The position numbers were made by a program, and so were the translations under genes. This document shows, in pieces, positions 7,729 to 15,739 of a stretch of 59,627 bases of DNA (position 1 is its first letter; every line of letters begins with the position of its first letter). The notes under the pieces are model-generated. The model had not been told where the DNA came from. It saw only the letters and a list, made by a program, of their open reading frames with translations, and did no database searches. Source of the DNA: Lentisphaerota bacterium (lineage in GTDB: Bacteria; Verrucomicrobiota; Lentisphaeria; Victivallales; Victivallaceae); NCBI GenBank assembly GCA_015061545.1, contig SUWJ01000014.1:1-59627 (forward strand), given 5' to 3'.

Positions 7729-10230
7729 TCAGAGATAGTAAGGACCTTTTCTGCCGTAATCGAAAGCGATTTTATCGTTGTAGCTTTTGATGACAGGCGG
7801 GTGTTCATCTGCCGCGCAGGCGTTGTCGGCATTGCCCCATTCGATAACTTCGTTGGGGGCGAGCTCCAGCTCAAAGGTATCGGCGGCAAGCTGCTTCAAG
7901 CTGCGCTGCGGCGCAACGGCAAGATCTTCCGAAATATGATTGCTGCCGAACCAGCGCAGCGTACCGTGATAGGCCTGTCGGGTGCTGCTGATCCTGAAAT
8001 AGACCACTTTGCCATCCTGCCACGCGGCAGAAACTACCAAACCGCCTTCGGCACGGAAGTTGTGGAAGGACGCCTTGTTGCCGAATATATTCAGCATACA
8101 CGGGAAAAGTTTGATTTGATTTTTATGACTCTGGAGCATAGCTTCCTGCACGCTGAACATAAATCCGCCGCCTGACTGCACCATGGTCATCGCGTAATCC
8201 CGCGCCCGCACGCAGCCGGATTGACTGGTCAGGGAATGGGGCTGAGTATTTTTTACATCGTATCCGGCGCGTTTTTCGCTGATGCTTTTAAAAGTGCGGC
8301 CGCCGATGTATGCAAACATTCCGTTGGATTTGACAAAGTCTTCCAAACCCACCTGTTCCAGCATAATATTGGCAAACTCGCTGTCCCGCAGCCGGATCGC
8401 TGCCGCCAGCATCCAGCCCCAGGTCAGGTCGCAGCCGGAGCCGATCTTGCCCGCCAGAGGTTTACGGCAGGTGTGGTCAAGGTGTTCGCGCAGAGTTTTC
8501 TGCGCCACTGCTGCCAGAGGTGAATCGGCATCCACATCGTCGCCGGGGATCACGCACGCCAGATAACCGGGGTGGCAGAGTTCGGTGCGGCCCGGTTCGC
8601 TGGCAGAGTCGATAAATTCGCCCTCTTTTTGCGGATAATCGGGAAATTCTTTCAGCAATTCAGCAATTTGTGCCGCTTCCGGCGTGTTGAGCTGCAATTC
8701 CGAATCCATGGCAACTACCGCCTGCCACAAAGGTTTGATCAAGCCCAGATCGTTGCTGACGTTCCACGCGGGGATCACGCCCTGTTCTGGCGCCCATGAC
8801 GGTCCGAAGCGCAGCTTGCCGCTGCTGTCGCGGTCAGCCAGCGCAATGTAGAATTTGGCTGCCGCCAGCATTACGGGGTAGATCCGTTTGCGCAGCGTTT
8901 CCTTATCGGGGTAACAGGCGGCGGCTTTGCGGTAGAAATCCATATAAAAACCGCTGGCGCAGGACATCAAGCGGTACATCGAAGGAGCTGTTTCTTCACC
9001 GCGCAATCCGCAGCCTGCAGGAAAACGCAACCCATCCACTCCGTAGGTGCGGAGCGTTTCTTCCCGTACAACCGGGATCCAGCGCTCGATAGTCCGGAAC
9101 ATTCCTTCCAGCATTTCCGGGTGATTCAGCGCTGCCAGCGGCCAGCAGTACATTGCCACATTGATATCGCCGGTGTAGCGGCCGCACCACGGCGCGGAGC
9201 GTTCTGCGTTCCACAACCCGAACAAGGCAGGGGCCACATCGCCGCGGGATTGAGCGCCGTATTGATAGAGATTGTTGTAGTAAAGCGCTTCCAGCGCGGG
9301 ATTGCCGAGGGTGATACCGCTTTGCTGCCAGAAGCTGTTCCAGAACTCGCGGTTCCTTTTCTGAATACTTTCAAACCCTTCGGCCGCGGCGCGGTTCAGC
9401 ACTTCGCGGGCTTGAGCAAGCAGATTGCCTGAACCATCTTCGCTGACGATCATCGTCTGAAATACCGTATAGCTCAAGGGACCGGCGGCATTGATGTAAT
9501 CAAGGTCGATTTCCACGCTGACCGAACAGCCTTGCGCTACCGGAGTGTGCCACGGTACGCCGTCAACCTTGAAGGCTATGATCGTGCGCAGCTCTTCACC
9601 GAAAGAAAATTCAATATAGCTTATTCCATCTTCGGCAGTACCGATATTGTGGATGATAACATCGGGATCGTAAAGGCGGTAAAGTTCGATGCGCTGAGTA
9701 TAGGCAAGATAGGTGTTGAGCTGCAATTCGTGCAGATAAGTGTCGCGCACATGAGTTATTGCTACATCGCCGGCGGGATCCACCAGCGTGATCCGCTCCA
9801 TAGCTTTTCCCGCCAGTTCATAACCGCTCTGAACTTCGCCTGCGGCAAGATCCAGCTCCTGACGGCGGTCAAAAAAGTTGCCCGCAGGGGCGCCGCCGAA
9901 TTCATCCTGCCAGATCCGCAGTCTGCCGCCGGGCTTAAAGCAGGGTTCGATCTTGCCGCGCCGTTCGGCGGATAACATTTTTTCCATGGTATCAGGAGCA
10001 TTTTTGTCGATCTCGCGCAGCTGCTGCAATGTCAGCCGATCCCATTTTTTCAGATTGTTCCGCCAATGGTTGTGGCGGGTAAACGCCATTTCCATAACTG
10101 TCTCTTCGGGCTGATAGACCAAACCGCCGAACATACCGTTACCCACGGGAAAACCGTTCTGCCAGTTTTCGGGACTGTTTTCAAAGATAAGCCGATGACT
10201 TGCCGCACGGACGGGACCTTGTTTGAACAT
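7729..10230 (-). CDS. GH95-like glycoside hydrolase
   Basis: An 833-residue protein with the organisation of glycoside hydrolase family 95 (alpha-L-fucosidase/alpha-L-galactosidase). Near the N-terminus is NGFPVGNGMFGGLVYQ (residues 25-40), like the PLGNGRLGA motif of GH95. A beta-rich N-terminal domain follows, then an alpha/alpha barrel whose YTGDINVAMYCWPL (352-365) matches the family's N-x-N..MNYW region. No signal peptide is visible, so it probably acts in the cytosol on imported oligosaccharides. ATG 10230 is chosen because AGGAG lies 8 nt upstream; a TTG/ATG extension of six residues is not used. It is the last gene of a five-gene minus-strand operon with the MFS transporter, two esterase-type proteins and a YhcH protein. 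Exact sugar specificity is not visible. Confidence 0.6.
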   Translation of the reverse strand: MFKQGPVRAASHRLIFENSPENWQNGFPVGNGMFGGLVYQPEETVMEMAFTRHNHWRNNLKKWDRLTLQQLREIDKNAPDTMEKMLSAERRGKIEPCFKPGGRLRIWQDEFGGAPAGNFFDRRQELDLAAGEVQSGYELAGKAMERITLVDPAGDVAITHVRDTYLHELQLNTYLAYTQRIELYRLYDPDVIIHNIGTAEDGISYIEFSFGEELRTIIAFKVDGVPWHTPVAQGCSVSVEIDLDYINAAGPLSYTVFQTMIVSEDGSGNLLAQAREVLNRAAAEGFESIQKRNREFWNSFWQQSGITLGNPALEALYYNNLYQYGAQSRGDVAPALFGLWNAERSAPWCGRYTGDINVAMYCWPLAALNHPEMLEGMFRTIERWIPVVREETLRTYGVDGLRFPAGCGLRGEETAPSMYRLMSCASGFYMDFYRKAAACYPDKETLRKRIYPVMLAAAKFYIALADRDSSGKLRFGPSWAPEQGVIPAWNVSNDLGLIKPLWQAVVAMDSELQLNTPEAAQIAELLKEFPDYPQKEGEFIDSASEPGRTELCHPGYLACVIPGDDVDADSPLAAVAQKTLREHLDHTCRKPLAGKIGSGCDLTWGWMLAAAIRLRDSEFANIMLEQVGLEDFVKSNGMFAYIGGRTFKSISEKRAGYDVKNTQPHSLTSQSGCVRARDYAMTMVQSGGGFMFSVQEAMLQSHKNQIKLFPCMLNIFGNKASFHNFRAEGGLVVSAAWQDGKVVYFRISSTRQAYHGTLRWFGSNHISEDLAVAPQRSLKQLAADTFELELAPNEVIEWGNADNACAADEHPPVIKSYNDKIAFDYGRKGPYYL

Positions 10231-10265
10231 AGTGTTTCTCCTGTACACAAATAAGATTGTTGGCG

Positions 10266-11543
10266 TTATTCAAATTTGGAGCGGATCATGTTGCGGTATT
10301 CTTCGGCCTTGCCCGGCAGCGACCACGGCGCCAGGATCCCCAGCGCAAAAAGCGCTCCGACTATAGCGTAGTAAAAGCGGAACGGAGCCATGGCGCTTGA
10401 GCTGTCGCAGAAGTTTTCCGCCAGATAAAACAGCAGCCAGTTCAGCGCCATACCCGCTGCACCGCTGCAGCCGCCGGTTACAACAAAGACCAGAAAAGTA
10501 CCGCCGATCTGCAATTTTTCAGGCACCGTGACCAGAAAGTAATTTTCCAGCGATGTACCCAGTGCCATAAGCACCATTCCACCCATAATAAAGGGCAGCA
10601 CCAGAACAAATCGGGGCGCATCGGCAGGAATCAGCAGCCAGAACAGCGGAATCAGCCATACCAGCGGATACCCGATCAGCATCATCTTGCGCGGTCCGCA
10701 ACGGTTGGTGATATGTTTGACCATCACGCTGCCTGCCACCGAGGCCATAGCCTGTATCGCCGCCAGCAGGATTATCAGCGCGTCAGAGGCATCCATGCCC
10801 CGTTTGGCGCAGAGAATGTTCATCGGCACCACCGCCGCCAGAAAGAGGTTGATCATGCACCCTGCATAAATCTGATGCCGTACCAGCGGATTCTGCCAGG
10901 CGGCTTTGAGCTGACTTGACAACTTTTGCTCCGCCAGCTTTTTTACTTCCTGCGGCTCTTTTACGCGGTTGATAAAACCGCCGCTGCAGATAAAGAAGAT
11001 ACTTCCTGCGGCAAACACCGCCGCCAGAGTCCCGTTGCCGGGGAATATTTGCATGGTCAACGATACCGCCAGACAGCCCAACAGCGTACACCCCCAGAAA
11101 CTTACATAGTTGCGGGAAAGCATTGACGGTACTTCGGATGGTATGGCAATATGACTTTGCAGCGGAAAACGCATGGCGTTATTGGCGGCACGGGCAACCA
11201 GAAAGAGCAGCAATGCCCCCCAGAACAGTATCGGGTGCGTCCACGGCGAAGTTGCCAGCAGCAGCGCCGCCAGCGCTGCCAGATAATTTTCCAGCTGCAT
11301 ACTTTTGCCTGCGCCCAGCTTGCCGCCCAGCACAAAACCCAGCGGCAGCGCCAGAAATCCCGCGTAGTTCATTGCCCCCATTGCCGCCACCACCCGGTCA
11401 GGGATATTGATCGCCAGCGCCATAAGCTGGATAGTAGCTTCTCCGCAGCAGGCCTGCCCCAGCGCAAAAGCCGCCCAGTAATTGCGCAGCGTCTTTTGGG
11501 AGGCGAGCCGTTCGGCGGCATCCAATGTCCGATTGAGTATCAT
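10266..11543 (-). CDS. MFS-type sugar transporter
   Basis: A 425-residue polytopic membrane protein with about twelve hydrophobic segments and the two six-helix halves of the major facilitator superfamily. A hydrophilic central loop carries RVKEPQEVKKLAEQKLSSQLK near residue 215. It lies between the secreted esterase and the GH95-like glycosidase, 35 nt upstream of the latter, so import of the saccharide released by those enzymes is the likely role. It resembles the MFS permeases common in Lentisphaeria and Bacteroidetes sugar loci. The start at 11543 has only a weak CAGGG further upstream; translation may be coupled to the esterase gene, whose stop is 18 nt away. Confidence 0.75.
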   Translation of the reverse strand: MILNRTLDAAERLASQKTLRNYWAAFALGQACCGEATIQLMALAINIPDRVVAAMGAMNYAGFLALPLGFVLGGKLGAGKSMQLENYLAALAALLLATSPWTHPILFWGALLLFLVARAANNAMRFPLQSHIAIPSEVPSMLSRNYVSFWGCTLLGCLAVSLTMQIFPGNGTLAAVFAAGSIFFICSGGFINRVKEPQEVKKLAEQKLSSQLKAAWQNPLVRHQIYAGCMINLFLAAVVPMNILCAKRGMDASDALIILLAAIQAMASVAGSVMVKHITNRCGPRKMMLIGYPLVWLIPLFWLLIPADAPRFVLVLPFIMGGMVLMALGTSLENYFLVTVPEKLQIGGTFLVFVVTGGCSGAAGMALNWLLFYLAENFCDSSSAMAPFRFYYAIVGALFALGILAPWSLPGKAEEYRNMIRSKFE

Positions 11544-11561
11544 ATTACGTCAAGACCCTGC

Positions 11562-13004
11562 TTATTCTTTTTCAAAGCGGATCGTCGGCAACCCGGCAAA
11601 GGAGATGACATATTTGCCGCCGCTGACCGGATAAATCACTTCGTCTTGAGCATCAAGATTGCTTTTGGCGGGGAGCAGCGCCGCAAATCTGCCGTTTTCC
11701 GCCAGATAATTATTGGCGTATTTGGTGATGACTTCGGCGCGGTTGCCGATGCCGTGACCCGTATCGGTAACTGCAATGCCGTCCACATCGTTGCGGGTCA
11801 GGAAATGGGTATCGGGGCGGAATCCGCTGCGAACCATATTGGCGGCAATGAGCATCTTATCGGCAGGATTGCAGTAATTATCGTTCAAGCCGTGGACGAT
11901 CACCAGCAGATTTTCAGGATTGTATTTTTTCTGAATAGCAAGGTGACGCATATTCCCCGGATCGCGGATCTCCTGCATGGCGGGTGTCAGATATTTATCC
12001 GAGGCAGGATCTTTGCTGTAGCCCGCATTGAGCTTGCCGATTCCGAACGCAATATCGTTGGTCAGCCCCGGCATTCCGCACATATCGACCGTACAGGCAA
12101 AGGTGGCGGGTGCCAGCTTGTTGACCATTAAACTTACGTTGCCGCCGCCGGAAGCTCCCGCAGCGTAGATGCGGCGGCGGTTGAATTCGATTTTGGCTTC
12201 ATCCAGAGTTTTCTGCACCGTGTAAAGCGCCCGCAGACAATCCATGGCCTGCAAAACACCGTGGTCGTAGGGTACTTGGCTGTGATCGGTTTCGCCGCTT
12301 TGCAAATAGTTTACACTCAAGCAGATCAAATTGTATCGGTCGCTGAGCAGATCGCACCATCCGGCGGTCAGTTTCCACGTCCCTCCCCAGTTGTGGGAAA
12401 GCAGCATCAAGCCGGTATTGCTGTTGACACCGCTGCGGGGAGCGCGCACATAAACTTCAAACTCTCTGGCGCCGGGGCGGAAACGGTATTCCTGTCCGGC
12501 TACGGTGATCATGCCGTCCAAACCGGCGGGCAGGGAAGATAGGGCAACGCTTTTCTGCACGGAAGCACTTTCGGCAATTGCAGGAACATCGTCGTTAAGC
12601 GCCAGCAGTATGGCTCCCGCTTTGGTGGGGCGGCAGTCGATTTCAGCGGGCGGATTTTCCACCACATAAAACTGATAGCGCAGCATTTGCGGCTTGGCAG
12701 CAGTTCCGATATACAAAGTAGCGGGAGTCTGCTTCATGCCGTATTTTTCTGCCACCAGCAAAGCTCCGTCGTTGGCGCAAAGGGCAACGTATGCTTTCTG
12801 CGTTCCCGTCGGGAGTTTGATCCTGAAGCTGCCGCAGTTCTGAATGGGAACGGCATTTTTAATGCTGAAATCCTGCGGCATACCGCTGATGATGTATTGG
12901 CGGTCGCTCCACGCTTTTACCCCGTTGGCAGGACGGAAATCCGCTCCGCAGGCAACTGTGATAAAGCAACAGGCAAGCGCGGCGGCGAAAAACTTTCTGT
13001 TCAT
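11562..13004 (-). CDS. Secreted alpha/beta-hydrolase esterase
   Basis: A 480-residue protein with a cleavable signal peptide (MNRKFFAAALACCFITVACG, probable cleavage after CGA). An N-terminal beta-sandwich-like region of about 170 residues follows, then an alpha/beta-hydrolase domain. The nucleophile elbow is GASGG with S285, and candidate acid and base are D375 (HGLNDNY) and H417 (TGHGIG). This pattern fits the PHB-depolymerase/feruloyl- or acetyl-xylan esterase superfamily. In this operon, deacylation of a polysaccharide outside the cytoplasm is the likely task. Start chosen from GAGAGGG upstream of ATG 13004. Confidence 0.7.
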   Translation of the reverse strand: MNRKFFAAALACCFITVACGADFRPANGVKAWSDRQYIISGMPQDFSIKNAVPIQNCGSFRIKLPTGTQKAYVALCANDGALLVAEKYGMKQTPATLYIGTAAKPQMLRYQFYVVENPPAEIDCRPTKAGAILLALNDDVPAIAESASVQKSVALSSLPAGLDGMITVAGQEYRFRPGAREFEVYVRAPRSGVNSNTGLMLLSHNWGGTWKLTAGWCDLLSDRYNLICLSVNYLQSGETDHSQVPYDHGVLQAMDCLRALYTVQKTLDEAKIEFNRRRIYAAGASGGGNVSLMVNKLAPATFACTVDMCGMPGLTNDIAFGIGKLNAGYSKDPASDKYLTPAMQEIRDPGNMRHLAIQKKYNPENLLVIVHGLNDNYCNPADKMLIAANMVRSGFRPDTHFLTRNDVDGIAVTDTGHGIGNRAEVITKYANNYLAENGRFAALLPAKSNLDAQDEVIYPVSGGKYVISFAGLPTIRFEKE

Positions 13005-13030
13005 TTGCCCTCTCTCCCCGGATAATTGTG

Positions 13031-13507
13031 TTATTCAAAAAGCGATTTATGCAGCTTGAGCACCACTTTTTTGACCGGCGCAGGATGGTCGGAACAGGCA
13101 ATGCACGGCATATGACCTTCGCCGGGGAAGAAGATGGCAAAGTTGCCCGGTTCCATCTTGCAGGCGGTGGCGCTGTCGGCATCAAAGTTATAGAGTCCGT
13201 AATCGCCGTCGGCATTGTAGGGGGTATGTTCGGTCAGCATTGCCGTGGGGCAGTAGTAGATAGTTTCCACGCCCGAAAGCAGCGTTTGCAGATCCACAAA
13301 CTCCTGATGATACTCCACCAGACCTTCCGCCAGCGGCTTGGGATTGTAGCTCTGAACATTGGCGTAGATAAGGTTTTCAATAAGCACGTGTTTGCCGTCT
13401 TCGATATCAGGGGTGAATTTGCGCAGAAATTCAATAGCCTGACAGAATTCCGAAGTTTTGTTGCGCGGAATATAACGCCGCCAGTCACACAGATTGTCAA
13501 AAATCAT
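13031..13507 (-). CDS. YhcH/YjgK/YiaL family protein
   Basis: A 158-residue beta-barrel-type protein of the YhcH/YjgK/YiaL (EbgC-like) family. It shows the conserved EYHQEFVDLQTLLSG segment near residue 95 and the metal-site ending KMEPGNFAIFFPGEGHMPCI with the histidine pair. Members are found in sugar operons (sialic acid, diketogulonate, beta-galactoside) and are thought to act as sugar mutarotases or isomerases on pathway intermediates. Its presence supports the view that the surrounding operon processes an acidic or modified sugar. AAGGA precedes ATG 13507. It lies 26 nt upstream of the esterase gene on the minus strand. Confidence 0.85.
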   Translation of the reverse strand: MIFDNLCDWRRYIPRNKTSEFCQAIEFLRKFTPDIEDGKHVLIENLIYANVQSYNPKPLAEGLVEYHQEFVDLQTLLSGVETIYYCPTAMLTEHTPYNADGDYGLYNFDADSATACKMEPGNFAIFFPGEGHMPCIACSDHPAPVKKVVLKLHKSLFE

Positions 13508-13589
13508 TTTTCATTTTCCTTTTTTGGTAGTTAAAATGTTCGTTCAATTAAAAAACAATATACTTGCTTGCTTATTGCAGAAATTTCTA

Positions 13590-14690
13590 TCAGTTAAACA
13601 CTAAATATTTGCTCAGATTTTCCGCCATGCGGTAGAAGCCCAGATCGGTAAAGTGACAGCCGTCAACCAGACACTCATCCCAATCCAACCCCAGCAGTTT
13701 TCTGCCGTCGATAAAGTAAATGTTGCGGTCCCCTGCCGCCCGCAGTCGGTTGACCAGCGCCAGCTGAAACTCGCAGCTTTCGGCACTTTCAGGATGAGTT
13801 TTATCCAGATCGTCGTTGGCGCCGAATGCAGCCATTAAGTTCCCGTCGGGAGCGCGGCTGATGACTGTTATCGGCACCTGCGGATGATGTTTGCGCAGGA
13901 CGGCAATAAAATCTTCCAGCGTATTTTTGATCCCTTCGTATTGGGCATTGGCTTCGTAATCCAAGACAAAAGCCCCCGGATTCTGCACCTGGGCGATAAA
14001 CTCTGCCATTTGCACTTCGCCTCTGCCGTTGCCTGAAAAACCGAAGTTGAATATCTGGCGGTTCAGCCGTCGGGAAAGAATATTGCTCCACGCCATGCCG
14101 GGGCGCGAGGCGCATCCGCCCTGAGTGATGCTGGTGCCGTAGATCACCAGATCTCTGCCGCTGAATTCAGAAGGTGCTTCAAGTCCGGAATTTTCTTCCA
14201 GACCGATCCACAACTCTTCCACACCGTTGTAAAGGGGGAAGTTGAGCAGATATTCGCGCCAATTCTTTTCCGGGCGATTGTATAGTTCGGCAGAAAATTC
14301 TTTGGCGTGCAGCGGAAATGCCGCGCTGCGTACCGCCCGCCACGCACCGGGGCCGCCCACATAGAGGTCAAAACTTGAACTGCCCGTCTGGGGCATATGC
14401 TGCATGATTTCGCCGTGGCGGAGCTTGACTTTGATGCTTACGCGGCAGCTGGTGCTTTTGAACTGCACCTGAAAACCTGCGGTGTAGTTGGCAAGTTCGC
14501 TGACTCTGGGGTTGATTTCGGGTTCAGCTGGAATACGGCGGAAAATCGTTCCGTGCTGTGCCTGAAAGAGCGACCCCGCCAGTCGGAATGGTTTTTCAAA
14601 AGGAGAATAGTAGGTCAGGCCATCTTCGTTGACCGGTTTCAGAGCCATATATTGATCGAGTTTTTCAATGTTGACAGTAGGATTGCTCAT
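13590..14690 (-). CDS. SGNH/GDSL hydrolase with N-terminal beta domain
   Basis: A 366-residue protein. Residues of about 1-175 form a beta-rich domain like the SsfX3/AXE2-type N-terminal modules. Residues 180-366 are an SGNH hydrolase: block I IYGTSITQGG with S187, block II FGFSGNGRGE (G and N), block III PGAFVLDYEANA, and block V VDGCHFTDLGF with the Asp-His pair. No signal peptide is visible, so it probably removes acyl groups from an imported sugar in the cytosol. ATG 14690 (MSNPTV) is preferred over an in-frame start at 14726 because of the AGAGAG just upstream. It is the first gene of the five-gene minus-strand operon and is divergent from lpxA. Confidence 0.75.
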   Translation of the reverse strand: MSNPTVNIEKLDQYMALKPVNEDGLTYYSPFEKPFRLAGSLFQAQHGTIFRRIPAEPEINPRVSELANYTAGFQVQFKSTSCRVSIKVKLRHGEIMQHMPQTGSSSFDLYVGGPGAWRAVRSAAFPLHAKEFSAELYNRPEKNWREYLLNFPLYNGVEELWIGLEENSGLEAPSEFSGRDLVIYGTSITQGGCASRPGMAWSNILSRRLNRQIFNFGFSGNGRGEVQMAEFIAQVQNPGAFVLDYEANAQYEGIKNTLEDFIAVLRKHHPQVPITVISRAPDGNLMAAFGANDDLDKTHPESAESCEFQLALVNRLRAAGDRNIYFIDGRKLLGLDWDECLVDGCHFTDLGFYRMAENLSKYLVFN

Positions 14691-14804
14691 GCTGAAACTC
14701 TCTTTCTTGAAATTTTTTAAACACATTTCGTGCTTCAGGCTGTTAATATAACGTTTCAGAGCAAAAAATCAAGCAGTTTGACCGCTATTAAGAGGTTAAA
14801 AATA

Positions 14805-14834
14805 TTGAATTTATCCAATCAGGTACTATATTAT
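14805..14834 (+). promoter_or_regulatory. Probable sigma70-type promoter of lpxA
   Basis: TTGAAT (14805-14810) and TATATT or TATTAT (14827-14834) are spaced 16-18 nt, about 45 nt upstream of the lpxA start. They lie in an AT-rich divergent intergenic region. Confidence 0.4.
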
Positions 14835-14878
14835 AGAAGTAATATCATATAACTGTACAACTATGGAGATTCAGTATT

Positions 14879-15688
14879 ATGGCAAAAATTCATCCTACAG
14901 CGATTGTTGAAGACGGCGCGATATTGGCGGAAAATTGCGAAATCGGACCGTTCTGTTACGTTGGCAGCAACGTGAAAATCGGCGAAGGCACCAGACTTAT
15001 GGCACAATGTCACGTGTCGGGTTACACCGTGCTGGGTAAAAATAATGTGCTTTATCCTTTCGCCGCGCTGGGCTGCGATGCGCAGGATCACGCGGTGGAT
15101 TTCAACACCAAACGCTATCTGGAAGTTGGCGATGACAACATCTTCCGCGAACACGTTGCCATTCATACCGGCACCATGCCCGATACCAAAACGGTTATCG
15201 GCAACCATTGTATGTTTATGAACTGCAGCCACGTTGCCCATAACTGCAAGATCGGCAACAACGTTATTATGGTCAACGGTTCGGTGGTCGGCGGCTACGG
15301 CGAAGTGCACGACAACGCGATCCTGTCGGGATTGGTGGCGATCCATCAGTTCTGCCGCGTCGGTAAATTTGCCATGGTTTCGGGCGGATCGGTCTTCTCC
15401 AAAGATGTGCCGCCTTTTATGATCTGCGAAAGCCGCAACGGTTCGCCCAAGGCGGTCAACCGCGTGGGGATGCGCCGCAACGGTTTCTCCCGCGAGGAGA
15501 TCAACGCCATGTGCGACGTACTCAAGATCTTCACCCGCGAAGGTTTGAGCGTACCCAATGCTCTGGCCAAGATCAAAGCCGAAGTTATGCCCTGTATGCC
15601 GGTGCAGGCGTTTATTGAATTCTGCGAAAGCAGTCAGCGCGGTGTGGTCTGCGGTTCACCTGCGAGCCTGCGCCACGACTGCGAATAA
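14879..15688 (+). CDS. lpxA: Acyl-ACP--UDP-N-acetylglucosamine O-acyltransferase
   Basis: A 269-residue left-handed beta-helix protein catalysing the first step of lipid A synthesis, 3-O-acylation of UDP-GlcNAc. Hexapeptide repeats run through the first 190 residues. The LpxA-specific HVAHNCKIGN, with the catalytic histidine pair region near residue 120, and the IHQFCRVGKFAMVSGGS segment are present, followed by the helical C-terminal domain (RRNGFSREEINAM). Length is close to the usual 260. LpxA genes commonly sit with lpxD, fabZ/lpxC and lpxB; here it stands alone ahead of gpmI. GGAGA precedes ATG 14879. Confidence 0.92.
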   Translation: MAKIHPTAIVEDGAILAENCEIGPFCYVGSNVKIGEGTRLMAQCHVSGYTVLGKNNVLYPFAALGCDAQDHAVDFNTKRYLEVGDDNIFREHVAIHTGTMPDTKTVIGNHCMFMNCSHVAHNCKIGNNVIMVNGSVVGGYGEVHDNAILSGLVAIHQFCRVGKFAMVSGGSVFSKDVPPFMICESRNGSPKAVNRVGMRRNGFSREEINAMCDVLKIFTREGLSVPNALAKIKAEVMPCMPVQAFIEFCESSQRGVVCGSPASLRHDCE

Positions 15689-15739
15689 GTTATTGATGAA
15701 AGTTGAATGAAAATCTCAAGATTATAAGGAATTTGGAAT

